Assembly: GCF_025913575.1 (NCBI RefSeq)
Contig: NZ_CP109785.1
Location: forward strand, 2,852,001-2,916,000
Length of the DNA stretch: 64,000 nt
Reading direction: 5' to 3'
Source of the DNA: Halocatena marina
GTDB lineage: Archaea; Halobacteriota; Halobacteria; Halobacteriales; Haloarculaceae
Shown piece by piece: positions 26,001-34,520 of the stretch. Within the stretch, counting starts at the first letter, position 1. The number at the start of each line of letters is the position of its first letter. A model generated the notes under the pieces. The model saw only the letters and a program-made list of their open reading frames with translations, searched no databases and was not told the DNA's origin. Made by a program: the position numbers and the translations under genes.

Positions 26001-28472
26001 CTAATTGACGAGGTCGACAGTGGCCACGACCACCTAGAGTCTCTTATCGACCAGGGACTGCTGCGCCGCGTCGATGAGGATGGAAGCCGATACGTGCTGG
26101 TCGAGGAATCGGCGATCGAGTGTACGGTCGTCGACGACGAAACGCCGGTACACTACGTCCCCGGACGGGAGAAGTTCGTCACCTCGCTGCTGGCGGATCT
26201 CGGTGACGTTTCAGACGAAGCTGTGGCGTTCACCGCGACTCCCGAAGAACGTGCCGACTTTTCGCACTCGCACTTCTCGCTGACCGCTCAGCAGGTGGCA
26301 ACGTCGGATCCGATGCTGTTGCTCGCTCGGGCGTACTACGGACAGACCGACCGGGACGAGCGGCGGAAGCTGGAGTACCAGTTCCGACAGGGTCGTTACC
26401 CCCACTTCCTCTCGTCTGGCCCGGCGATGGAACTCGGCGTCGACATCGGCGATCTCAACACGCTTCTACTGTATGGGACGCCACCGAACGCAAACTCTTA
26501 CCTACAGCGAGTTGGACGAGCCGGACGGGCGTCCGGAAGCTCGCTGGTTCACTCGGTGAGCCAGCGTAACCCCATCGACTACTACTACCACGAACATCCC
26601 GAGGAACTCATATCCTCCGACCCGCAGCAAGTCCCGCTCAATGAGGTGAATCGGGAAGTGCTGCATCAATCGCTCACATGGGCGATCCTCGATTGGGCTG
26701 CGACGACTCGCTGGGTTCCGTGGCGTCGTGATCCCAGTGGCCTCGATGACTTCGTCGTCTGTCAGGATGATCCAACGCCCCGTACCGAACCGCCACCGAA
26801 CGACGTACTCAGGTTCACCGAGTTACTTTCGACATCGAACTTCGAACTCCAGTTCGATGACGACGATGCTCCGCTCGAAGCGTTACGCACGCTGGTTGAA
26901 GAGAACAAAGATGAGGTCCGGGCGTGGTTACAGGACCTGCTTTCATTCGGCGTCTGTTCGGCTTGTGGGCGGAAACACGCTGACGGCTATGAAGGCACAT
27001 GTCACCGGGACGGATGCAATGGGACCGTCGAATCGGTGGTGCAACGACACGGCGAGGCGATCGATGGGGCGCTGTGGGGTACTGAAGACCACCAGAGCTT
27101 CGAGGAATCTATCGTCGACCTGTATCACGTTCAACAGCGCGACATCGACAAGGACCTCGAAGAAATTGACCAGGAACTCGCTGATATTCGACGAGAAGAG
27201 CGGCGAACCCGTGACCGTGAACGGAAACGGGAACTCCGTGAGCGAAAGCAGCAGGTACGTCGCCGTGCCGACCAGTTGGACGACTACCTCTGGCGACTCG
27301 AAAAGATGGACTTCGGTCGATATCTGGACCGAGAAAGCCCGTCGGCGTTCGGTCTCCGTTCTGTCGGCGATTCCGTCGATTACCAACTCATTGGTGAGGA
27401 ATTCGAGAGGATTAGCGATGGATCTCGTGCCAGGCGGATTGCGCTCTCGGAACTCCACCCCGGCGCAGCGTATTTGCACGACAGCGAGACGTACGTCGTC
27501 ACCCGCATTTCTTGGGAACCCCGTGAAACGGAACGCATCAGCGAGCAGTTCGAAGATACCGCGATCTGTACGACATGCGGAAGTGAGTACGACACAGATA
27601 CGGCCAACTGCGAGTCGTGCGGTACCCGGCTGAAACGACTCGTAACAGAGGTCCCAGAGCGGGTGACGGCCTACCGGTACGACCTCCCGATGAGTTTGAC
27701 GCCAAACGCACGGCAACTTCGGCCGTCGAGCGTCTACCAGGCCGACGAGGAAATCCAGAGCACGTATGCCCCAGTCGAGACAGACGCTGGCGATTCGTTT
27801 GATCCCGAAGTGTCCTACGACATCATCGACGAAGACGGAGCCGTCCACGGACGGTTCGAATACGGTGACGTGACTCTCGTCGCTTCGACCAAGCAATACT
27901 GGGCCACCTACAAGAACGGTGGCTCTGATCCGTTGCCGAACGTCTTCGAAATGTGTGGTGTTAAAGGATGCAACGGTGTCATCGCGAGTGTCGGAAACTC
28001 TGCGTACTGCACGAGTAATGTCGAGCACGCGATTGAGGATAGCATCGCGGTACGACCCGCGACGAAGTTCTCAACCAAGGCCGCCCGCGTCCGATTCGAT
28101 AGCGAGGAACTCGAACACGGCTTCTCACACGGGCTCAGGGTTGCACTCCAGTATATCGGGGGCGTCAGTGTCCGGCAGGTTCCCGAGTCGATTGAGGATG
28201 AGGGGACGTTGGTGTACGACTCGGACGAGGGGGGCAGCGGGATCACCGTCCTCCTTACCCAGGACGACGGCGCGAAGTTCGAACGCGCGACGCGAATCAT
28301 GCGCGAGATGTTTTCGCCCGGCGAGTCGAAGTGCAACTGCGAGAACGGCTGTCCGCACTGCATCTACCAGTACGGTTGTGTCGAACAGAACGACCCCGAC
28401 TCGTTCGATAAGGAGGAACTGCTCGAACTGCTAAGCCACGATCTGCACCTGGAAGTGAGAAGTGATGACTGA
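23016..28472 (+). CDS. dpdJ: Giant DEAD/H helicase, paralogue of its neighbour (DpdJ-like, copy 2)
   Basis: An 1818-aa protein with the same architecture as the gene upstream. Walker A AGTGRGKTEGWLIP near residue 120, DEIH box YFVFDEIHEYSELFGS near 300, motif III GASATVEN near 345. A zinc-knuckle array fills residues 507-755; lobe 2 has LGVDIGDLNTLLLYGTPPNA and QRVGRAGRASGSS near 1150-1175. A charged coiled coil with many Arg/Glu (about 1380-1430) and the C-terminal CNCENGCPHCIYQYGC complete it. The two copies are clearly homologous but diverged, with all motifs kept in both, which suggests distinct roles or a heterodimer. It starts 30 nt after copy 1. Confidence 0.75.
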   Translation: MEFDPLELADTMRESYAEHYASSPSQRAVKELISRYHEGAGESLSVDLPEFIRTEGPYLQALDLARMSDTPWKTFAANHGFHEDVTQTFTEAGFRSLFEFQEDAIEAVMDDHHTLLTAGTGRGKTEGWLIPILQFICEAKADQHEAHPPDSVKCVLTYPTKALAQDQLKRLIDYLFTLNRDRSPNKKITVGIYDGDTKRRDPDELSYLQTTFQYFDCPCGECDSSLTVRRRSDDSFVVEPLADHEDDLAFDFIKVTRDAIVEAPADILLTNPDTINYRLFNVNEHEEQQRFVAEPKYFVFDEIHEYSELFGSFTSALMRRYVRERQELNGYDSEAEDDLTIIGASATVENKLAVFQRINPFVDPDTAVVEEDKLTLEAAFPETIPSAFTAEVLTDDDLIGGKIDVARQVLEAAAVDSGSKEESVSDALYEHLVEENGGPLEFVRGIYATLHETPLRPDELQEQLIETSNLTESEAETVLANFMTIGEVSGILERRAHLFSWPLDGYYSCLNCGTVYDTPQSSCTECGHHFVTKLSLCNQCGEESLESWFCPNCERLVPHTVTSEEGRFEYFQRRECQCETMKGETPEMVRVYWRPFYECIDCGERQKIDRQQECPSCETPMVLDDAMENHVCSNPECSETVLVEDARDPACHSCDSTALEPLADEHIQYCTECGEYYEDPEGQECTAADCDGDLQPKRFLGWTCSDPDCGEVYFGRPPSSCGCGKRRFVRSSLFDVRMVDECQSCEQTFLPNGEHDCDCEELNLARRAKGYSNYRMVDDNGRLRGASDFPGGLPCYHEDRRETYSKSGRYDSMLRGPANAAVTTARYLLRSLAERDDSATFGESKMLSFADSQSDMKELERNFREPEESFFFDQLFVDSVRSTADGTGWTSLAEVVDAGRSDAEAYEADLKGETGKDPKIFERLTGYDQSVTEYLTEELVSRVLPGKYSTRYRTTQLTKEGLIDVKLNADIENLTPGEWKLLSESVGQNHRYEPSLIDEVDSGHDHLESLIDQGLLRRVDEDGSRYVLVEESAIECTVVDDETPVHYVPGREKFVTSLLADLGDVSDEAVAFTATPEERADFSHSHFSLTAQQVATSDPMLLLARAYYGQTDRDERRKLEYQFRQGRYPHFLSSGPAMELGVDIGDLNTLLLYGTPPNANSYLQRVGRAGRASGSSLVHSVSQRNPIDYYYHEHPEELISSDPQQVPLNEVNREVLHQSLTWAILDWAATTRWVPWRRDPSGLDDFVVCQDDPTPRTEPPPNDVLRFTELLSTSNFELQFDDDDAPLEALRTLVEENKDEVRAWLQDLLSFGVCSACGRKHADGYEGTCHRDGCNGTVESVVQRHGEAIDGALWGTEDHQSFEESIVDLYHVQQRDIDKDLEEIDQELADIRREERRTRDRERKRELRERKQQVRRRADQLDDYLWRLEKMDFGRYLDRESPSAFGLRSVGDSVDYQLIGEEFERISDGSRARRIALSELHPGAAYLHDSETYVVTRISWEPRETERISEQFEDTAICTTCGSEYDTDTANCESCGTRLKRLVTEVPERVTAYRYDLPMSLTPNARQLRPSSVYQADEEIQSTYAPVETDAGDSFDPEVSYDIIDEDGAVHGRFEYGDVTLVASTKQYWATYKNGGSDPLPNVFEMCGVKGCNGVIASVGNSAYCTSNVEHAIEDSIAVRPATKFSTKAARVRFDSEELEHGFSHGLRVALQYIGGVSVRQVPESIEDEGTLVYDSDEGGSGITVLLTQDDGAKFERATRIMREMFSPGESKCNCENGCPHCIYQYGCVEQNDPDSFDKEELLELLSHDLHLEVRSDD

Positions 28473-30438
28473 TGGAGAACTCACTACCGTAGCCGAACGC
28501 CTGCGAACGAGATCCCCTAAGCGTCTCTGGGGACTCTCCCCGGAGAGTGTCTACACCGCACTTGCCGCAAGGTCAGCGAACGATTCTCTCACTGACCGGC
28601 TCTCGACACATGTTAGGGCCGAGATGCTTCGGACAAACGGTGAACGCGACCCGGAAGATGTTGCCAGGATCCACGACTGGATTCTGAAGGAGTTCGACCT
28701 CGTTAATAACGGCGAACCCACGCTGCTGGGTATGGTCATTCTTGCAGCCGAAGAGCCCCAACAGCTCGTGAGAGCGATTGCTGTGAACTGCCTTCGAATG
28801 GCTGAGGTGGTGCTTCGGTCCTGCAATGACATCGAGGAATCGCTCCCGCGACGAGAGTTCGATAGTCTCCTTGCCGACGACTGGGAAGAAACCGTCCTCG
28901 GGTCGTTGCTCGGATCACTGGGGTTCGTAACGAGCTATCCCGATAGCGTCGAACCGCACCACGAGCGAATCGAATCAGCACTGAACGCACAGGATGAGAT
29001 CTCCGAGGACACAGCGATTGCAGAGGCCTACAGGCGGATTCTCCCTCAGCTCGTGGACGTTGAGGAAGAGCAGTGTCTCGAAGACATCGTGGAACAAGTG
29101 ACGGGGGTCGCTCTGAGCGAGGACACGGAGGCGATGGAGATCGTTGCAGCGCTCGTCGACGCACCGACGGTATTTGTCGATCCCGACGAACTCGATGATG
29201 CGATCGATGGACAGCGTAAGAAATACGACCAGGAATTTCAGGTTCTCCGGCCGCTTCTCGCACCAACGAGTGAGTCCACTCTCAGGCGTGTTGATACGTC
29301 TAATTCGGTTGATGAGTCGGCAGTTGCAAACGTACAGGCTGACGATGGTAGCAAATTTCTCGTCAACGTCCTCGCCACGATTTCCGCTCACTCTGAGTTC
29401 GAAATGTTCGACGTTCAATTCCTCACCGACAGACTCTCGATGACGCCGTACGCAGTTTACCGGACCCTGTCGGCAATACCAGGCGTCAACTGTAAAGTAC
29501 GTGATGAGGGAGTGATCGAGTTCGACTCGGTTCCATTGACGGTCGACGGAGACGACCTTCGAGAGGAATATACATCTCATCTCCTGACCCGATGTTCGAA
29601 AGTGCAACAACGGATCAATGCGCTGTCAGACGTTTCAGTGTCGACGTCTCCTGAACCAGTCGCTCTGAACAGGATCGTGGCTGAGGACTATGCTTCCCTT
29701 GACAACGGAGACGTCGCTCCGGCGTACTTCACCTATACGCTCGTAGATCCAGATGTTCTCGGTGAGAAGAAGATGGACGCCTATGTGGACGATTCCCGCG
29801 GACTGGGTCGGGAACGGGCTCAACTCCGCCGCTGGCACAAAAATCAACCGCCAGGATTGCGTTCGTATACGGCGATGACCGATCGACTGTTCAGCCTTGG
29901 ACTGGAACGGGAGCTCGATAGCAAGATACTGCGGATCATGACCCCGTTCGATGACGATACCTTCAACGAGTACGTCTCTCAGATTCGGCGACTCCTCGAA
30001 CAAGGCTTCGAACTGCGCTTACTCACGCGCCATACGAAGGAGGAATGGGAATGGCGACGCCTCCAGCGCAATCTCCTGAGCGAGATAAAGGATCATCGTA
30101 ATCGTGTTACTGTTCACACCTACTCACGGTTCAAAGAGTATCAACGAGTCCGTCCCGAGATGGACTTCCAGAACCTCGGTGAATTCGGAATTCATGGGAA
30201 ACTGCAGACGATCGGGCAGCCAGAAGAAGGGGCCGCGCTTCTCGGTTCGGCGAACTTCATGGAGAACAGTTACGACTGGAATCCAGAGTGTGGCGTTTAC
30301 ACTGAACGAACCCAATTCGTTGACGCCGCCATCGAATTTTTCGACATTGTCTGGAACGTTTCTGAAGCTGACGAGCTCTCAATCGAACGGTTACAGGAGA
30401 TTCCAGACCGACAGTTAGTACCAACCTATTACAGTTAG
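28465..30438 (+). CDS. dpdK: PLD-like protein (DpdK-like)
   Basis: A 657-aa protein starting at ATG 28465, overlapping the helicase gene by 8 nt. Residues 1-430 are helical without a recognised domain. The C-terminal 200 residues form one phospholipase D-like unit: ILRIMTPFDDDTFNEYVSQI near 490, then FGIHGKLQTIG with the H-x-K pair near residue 575, followed by GSANFMENSYDWNPE. Only one HKD-type motif is present, so it would act as a dimer, like DrmC/DpdK or single-motif PLD nucleases. It is the last gene of the seven-gene operon, the same place DpdK has in Dpd clusters. Likely the nuclease of the restriction arm. Confidence 0.65.
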   Translation: MTDGELTTVAERLRTRSPKRLWGLSPESVYTALAARSANDSLTDRLSTHVRAEMLRTNGERDPEDVARIHDWILKEFDLVNNGEPTLLGMVILAAEEPQQLVRAIAVNCLRMAEVVLRSCNDIEESLPRREFDSLLADDWEETVLGSLLGSLGFVTSYPDSVEPHHERIESALNAQDEISEDTAIAEAYRRILPQLVDVEEEQCLEDIVEQVTGVALSEDTEAMEIVAALVDAPTVFVDPDELDDAIDGQRKKYDQEFQVLRPLLAPTSESTLRRVDTSNSVDESAVANVQADDGSKFLVNVLATISAHSEFEMFDVQFLTDRLSMTPYAVYRTLSAIPGVNCKVRDEGVIEFDSVPLTVDGDDLREEYTSHLLTRCSKVQQRINALSDVSVSTSPEPVALNRIVAEDYASLDNGDVAPAYFTYTLVDPDVLGEKKMDAYVDDSRGLGRERAQLRRWHKNQPPGLRSYTAMTDRLFSLGLERELDSKILRIMTPFDDDTFNEYVSQIRRLLEQGFELRLLTRHTKEEWEWRRLQRNLLSEIKDHRNRVTVHTYSRFKEYQRVRPEMDFQNLGEFGIHGKLQTIGQPEEGAALLGSANFMENSYDWNPECGVYTERTQFVDAAIEFFDIVWNVSEADELSIERLQEIPDRQLVPTYYS

Positions 30439-30456
30439 CTTAGGAAATGTATTCGA

Positions 30457-30722
30457 TTACCTGAATTGAGGCGTTAAGGCCCCTTCCTCAACGAGCGAGC
30501 GAGTAGGGTGGGGTAGTTCACTATTTCCACAGATGGCTCTCTTACAGTTTTCAGAAGGGAGGACTCGATTACCACCGATGGAGGATGGCAACTCCCAAGC
30601 CTCCCAGTTCGGACGACGAAATCGATCAGGATTCACCACGCATCCCACTACGTGGCGAGTCCGCCGTCCACTGTCGGCTAGGAGACCGAGGTACAAAGAT
30701 ATTCTCTGTTTATAACAGATCT
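30457..30722 (-). repeat. Probable right-end relic of an IS200/IS605-type element
   Basis: On the minus strand the sequence contains ENCKRAICGNSELPHPTRSL and the nucleotide string GGCCTTAACGCCTCAATTC near 30460-30480. From memory this resembles the conserved 3' end (guide RNA-like region) of haloarchaeal TnpB elements. No tnpB body accompanies it. It sits directly downstream of the PLD gene. This identification is from pattern memory and needs a similarity search. Confidence 0.4.
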
Positions 30723-30861
30723 GACTGTTCTCTATCAATATTTAGGCAAATGAAGAATACAGTACTCTACACCGATCGAATTCCAATAACCTGATCGCTT
30801 CTCAAATTGGCTTAACTCGACTGTGCCTATACGAGAAATCTATTGGCGAGTCCCTATTCAT

Positions 30862-31187
30862 ATGTTAGAATATAATAATATAATACATAAGTTGAATGAC
30901 TTTCTTGAGAAGGCGCTTCCTACAGTCATCAAAGAAGAGATCCGTACAAACGAATGGGCTGATAGTCAAAGCACTATAGAATTTCGTGAGCACCTCGCAG
31001 ACCTCACATTCGAACGGGAAGTCCCGGAAGGTGAGTATGATTTAGTCCTCTATGAAGAAATCAAGAGGCTTTTTTTAAGATTCAATGTCACCGCTATTTT
31101 GGGATTGCTCCGAGCGCATTCGTCGAGGCGTCACAGTATGCCGACCGTTATTTCGTCCGGAGCTCCCATTTTTCAATACGTCTGTAA
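30862..31187 (+). pseudogene. Small hypothetical gene broken by a T-run frameshift
   Basis: From ATG 30862 the frame gives MLEYNNIIHKLNDFLEKALP and continues to EYDLVLYEEIKRLF. Beyond a run of seven T at 31070-31076 the open frame turns low-quality, whereas the next frame reads KIQCHRYFGIAPSAFVEASQ and YADRYFVRSSHF to a TAA at 31185-31187. One additional T would fuse these into a 109-aa protein. It converges on the PIN-like gene. No family is recognised. Mutation, sequencing error or slippage are all possible. Confidence 0.5.
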
Positions 31188-31212
31188 TTCCACGAATGAA
31201 TTTATTCAATTT

Positions 31213-32265
31213 CTATTTATTCATTTCTTCTTTGAGTTCGACATATTGGCTAATGATAGATAAGGACCGTTCGAGATAGGGTTCGACGTTTGGACTCCGA
31301 CATTCAAGTTTGAGTCGTTCATTTCGCCAATCTTGGCCCTCCTTCCCAGCCCAAATTCCATAAACAGATACTTTTGGTAGTTTGATGACGCCAAAGAGGA
31401 TTGCGAGCATATAAATCATGTCCGCAAGTTCATCCCAGGAGGCTGTTGTTTTTCGTGGGAGTGTGTGAGGAAACTCGATATGTTGTGCTAATATTCGACA
31501 TGACTGAGCTCGTTCAATAAAATTGCGGTCATTACTGAAGAGGATCACATCCTTACGCTCAGATTGTTGGTATTCTTCGTAGCCAGTGACAATTGCCTCA
31601 TCTCCTTTCTCAGTCACTAACTCATCGGCATATTGGTGATCACGAATTTGACGATAATGTATCATACCAAGACGCCCTTGTCGATTCGCGCCGGAAGGTT
31701 GGTTGAACACTCGACTGAACGCAGATCCGAATGCCTTTTCCAGCGGACGGGTATTGCTGTGTTTGTAGTCCCAATCTAATTCATCACGGACGCCCGTAGC
31801 AAGAGCGAACCCGTTTACTGTCGGTTTGTAACCCCAATATCCTCGTTGACGGATACTGAGTACGTCAGCAATCCGCCACGGAAGCAAGTTTGTATCAAAC
31901 CCGGCAAACACAGGTCTGTGTCCAGCATTCAGATCAGGCGTCCCGTGACGATCCAGAAATGTATTCACCTCCTCACGATTTACGAGTCCTAAAACACCCG
32001 CAGCAACGAAGCAATTTCGATACGCATGGACGCTTGGAAGATCATCCACGGCGGGAGATCCGTGTTCCCTGTCAACATCACCTCGATAAGTACTGTATTC
32101 ATCATTTCTAGTTTTAAAATAGATTTCACTTTCAGTCGGATCAGTCAGTGAAAATTCAACCAATGGTCCAAAGTGGTCACTTGGATGTGTGATGAAAATC
32201 CTATTTAGACCTTCATTGTGAAGTGCATTCAGGAGTACCGAGAGTTGTCGACGCTTAATCTTCAT
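31213..32265 (-). CDS. PIN-like nuclease partner of a CARF protein
   Basis: A 350-aa protein starting at ATG 32265, overlapping the CARF gene stop by one base (TGATG) with a GGAG ribosome site about 9 nt upstream. The C-terminal two thirds have a PIN-like layout: VFAGFDTNLLPWRIADVL with D124, GVRDELDWDY with E162, and DVILFSNDRNFIERAQ with D246. These could form the acidic metal site of an RNase or DNase. Residues 1-110 form an extra N-terminal domain (RIFITHPSDHFGPLVEFSL). Coupling to a CARF protein suggests activity triggered by a cyclic oligonucleotide. The pair is not joined to cas genes. PIN assignment is from motif pattern. Confidence 0.6.
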   Translation of the reverse strand: MKIKRRQLSVLLNALHNEGLNRIFITHPSDHFGPLVEFSLTDPTESEIYFKTRNDEYSTYRGDVDREHGSPAVDDLPSVHAYRNCFVAAGVLGLVNREEVNTFLDRHGTPDLNAGHRPVFAGFDTNLLPWRIADVLSIRQRGYWGYKPTVNGFALATGVRDELDWDYKHSNTRPLEKAFGSAFSRVFNQPSGANRQGRLGMIHYRQIRDHQYADELVTEKGDEAIVTGYEEYQQSERKDVILFSNDRNFIERAQSCRILAQHIEFPHTLPRKTTASWDELADMIYMLAILFGVIKLPKVSVYGIWAGKEGQDWRNERLKLECRSPNVEPYLERSLSIISQYVELKEEMNK

Positions 32266-32735
32266 CAAATCATCTCCTTAAAATCATAGAGAGTAGTGCT
32301 GGTTCGTGGAAGTTCGAAGAACAAGTGACCCCGCCGACGCAGGTTGAGATAAAGATAATAAACATGGTCAGCATCGTACCGCAGACCTGCCGCGAACGCA
32401 ATTGCAGTCATGAATTTCCGTCCGGGAGTCACATCAACAGCGACCGCCGCGTCAGCTGCTTTTGTATCTTCAATTCCTCCCTTCACGTGCGCGTAAATCG
32501 CGTCGAAATCATCCTCGGAGTTCAGTGGCGAGATTTGGATATCTGGGTCGCTATGACCATATGATGTTAAGATTTCGGTGACAAGTGTCTCAACAACAGC
32601 CATTGTATCAGTTACCTTTGGTGTATTCAACATATAGACTCGGTCTGGAATATATCCTTCTTCACATGCAGCTAGTAACGGGTTGACCACTGATTCAACA
32701 TTCGTACTTGCAGTGGTGACCCAAGCTCGATCCAT
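32265..32735 (-). CDS. Stand-alone CARF-domain protein
   Basis: A 156-aa protein starting MDRAWVTTASTNVESVVNPL; the ATG at 32735 is preferred over an upstream TTG. It has a Rossmann-like CARF fold: strand and loop at the N-terminus, DRVYMLNTPKVTDTMAVVET, and the hallmark VAVDVTPGRKFMTAIAFAAG (residues about 105-124), close to the DVTGGRK motif of Csm6/Can-type CARF domains. It has no effector domain of its own, so the PIN-like protein encoded by the overlapping downstream gene is probably the effector. Likely sensor of cyclic oligoadenylate or a similar messenger, inferred from family. Confidence 0.7.
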   Translation of the reverse strand: MDRAWVTTASTNVESVVNPLLAACEEGYIPDRVYMLNTPKVTDTMAVVETLVTEILTSYGHSDPDIQISPLNSEDDFDAIYAHVKGGIEDTKAADAAVAVDVTPGRKFMTAIAFAAGLRYDADHVYYLYLNLRRRGHLFFELPRTSTTLYDFKEMI

Positions 32736-32804
32736 GTATACTATCAGTATCAGGTCTGCAATCAAAATTTCGCCTTAAGTGAATTATTCAAATCTTGTTT
32801 AATA

Positions 32805-33185
32805 TTATATGTTGTTGAATAGATCCGCTAATCCAAAAGATTGAGGTAAATGATTATGATGATTTATATCTAAATCTTGAACCACATCGAGTGAGATCTG
32901 ACGTAAGGTTCGAAGATCGTCATAGACCGTTGACTGCGAAAACGTACTCGTCTCGCTGAGTATTAGTGTCAGTTATTCATCTCGTTTGAGAAGCTTCGAA
33001 TAGTGGTATGCGAGGACTCACAACCGGCAGCGAACCCAATACCGAACTGAAATCACGATCTCTAACATCCAATGCTACTCGCATGTCAATACGACGGTTG
33101 AATAAAGGCTTGTTGAGAAAAGCGAGCTCACGTCGCGCAAATCACCGTACGGTCATTGACCACGATGAACGGCTGATCACCACTA
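32805..33185 (-). pseudogene. Decayed coding relic with several frameshifts
   Basis: Minus-strand frames join into one protein-like string with interruptions: GDQPFIVVNDRTVICAT (about 33130-33183), RRELAFLNKPLFNRRIDMRV and DVRDRDFSSVLGSLPVVSPR (32977-33141), then LILSETSTFSQSTVYDDLRT and ISLDVVQDLDINHHNHLPQS to a stop at 32805. The last part looks like a helix-turn-helix. No family is recognised. It fills much of the 620-bp gap between the CARF gene and the AAA ATPase gene; the remainder (33186-33356) is AT-rich and shows nothing clear. Confidence 0.45.
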
Positions 33186-33356
33186 TGCCATGTTTATAAC
33201 AGAAATTTAAATGTTACAATATATGAATCAAATCGCAGTAGATCGAGGATGCAGCAACTCGTGACGAACGAGTCATCCCTCACGTGGGTTTCATCGAAAA
33301 ACACCTCCACCTTTTAGCATAAAAATTTTAGTTGGTGAAGGTCTTCTGGGTATAAT

Positions 33357-34520
33357 CTACAAAATCAATAGTTCTCTGGTGAAATCGGCTGTGATATGGG
33401 ATTGTTTTTCGTCCACTGCTGAGTCCAGTATCCTGCTACAGATGGAGAGCACTTGTCTAATGTTCCCCTGTGAACGCTGTAGTATGTGATCGAGACTCCC
33501 TTCAGTAAACGGTTGCACCGTATCGTCACTAGTATTGCCTGTCCGCTCGCGATCTAGATACTCATTTACCAGCTCATAGAGGTGCTCGCTGGTTAACGGA
33601 CGAAGCGCTACTTCTCGGCCGATACGCTCGCTAAATGCATGGTACTCGCTCATTACGTCCTGCCAAACCTCTGGTGCGCAGCCGAATAGCATACACAGGC
33701 CTGAACTATTTTGGTCCATTAGATGGCGAATGCTGTTGAGCGTACCCTGTTCGTTCTTTGGCGAAAGGCGTGCAATACTCTCAAATTCATCGACAAAAAC
33801 GAATACTCCGGTGTAGCCGAGAGCGAGCAACGTGTTCTTGAGCGCGGTGAATGCTCGCACACCCATCGTGTCGTCATCAAGTGCGCTATGGATCTCCATC
33901 TCTTTGCGCTGTTCGTATCTGATCCCCTCTGCGGTGAGCCACTGCCAGGCGTAGAGATTGGTATCCTCGTACACCATATGGATGATCGCACGCGCGAAAT
34001 CAGCAAACTTCGTGATATTGCTCAACTGCCGAATCGCTTCTGGTACAATTTCGGAGAGTAGGACATCCCCCTCATCAATGAGCGACCGCATCGCTTCTGG
34101 ACCTGTCGGATTGACATCAGTGACCTCGCGTGTAATCGATGCGAGGTACTCGTATGCCACGTTTTGAAGGCGGTTGAACCCGATATCATATACGAATTCG
34201 TGATAGATATCGAGGAATCCCTCCCCCGGTTGGGCGACGTAACCAACGACCACGTCTTCGCGGTCCCGCAGTAGTGATCGGGTATATTTGAGAGTATGGG
34301 ACTTTCCATTGCCATATTTCCCAGTGATCACGAGATGTTTGGACTTTCCTGTTGAAAGGACCGATGAGACAGTCGAGCTGATCGATGTGGTAACGTGCTG
34401 TTGACCGCAGAAGATTTCCGGGTTCTCAGCTGGTACAGGGCTGTAGGGGAACGGATTTGCTTCGAGGTTGTACTGTGAGTAGTCGCGCTGCTCATCGGTG
34501 ATAGTGAATCCATCGGACAT
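33357..34520 (-). CDS. AAA+ ATPase, ORC/ExeA/BrxD-like
   Basis: A 387-aa ATPase. Walker A ITGKYGNGKSHT lies at residues 66-76 and Walker B VFVFVDEFESIA at 239-250; a C-terminal winged-helix-like region (QPFTEGSLDHILQRSQGNIR) ends the protein. The N-terminal NPFPYSPVP motif and overall build recall ORC1/Cdc6-like and BrxD-type ATPases used by defence systems to load or sense DNA. Its ATG overlaps the stop of the wHTH gene (TAATG), and the TGT-like gene is further upstream in the same operon. A diverged stub of the same C-terminus survives at 10323-10497. Probably couples ATP to substrate selection by the modification enzyme. Confidence 0.7.
   Translation of the reverse strand: MSDGFTITDEQRDYSQYNLEANPFPYSPVPAENPEIFCGQQHVTTSISSTVSSVLSTGKSKHLVITGKYGNGKSHTLKYTRSLLRDREDVVVGYVAQPGEGFLDIYHEFVYDIGFNRLQNVAYEYLASITREVTDVNPTGPEAMRSLIDEGDVLLSEIVPEAIRQLSNITKFADFARAIIHMVYEDTNLYAWQWLTAEGIRYEQRKEMEIHSALDDDTMGVRAFTALKNTLLALGYTGVFVFVDEFESIARLSPKNEQGTLNSIRHLMDQNSSGLCMLFGCAPEVWQDVMSEYHAFSERIGREVALRPLTSEHLYELVNEYLDRERTGNTSDDTVQPFTEGSLDHILQRSQGNIRQVLSICSRILDSAVDEKQSHITADFTRELLIL

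Noticed and set aside
17454..28472. DISARM as the identity of the helicase operon
   Set aside because: DISARM shares a helicase, a DUF1998 protein and a PLD protein, but no DNA methyltransferase is present, helicase and DUF1998 parts are fused here, and the preQ0/DpdA genes next door point to a Dpd-type system.
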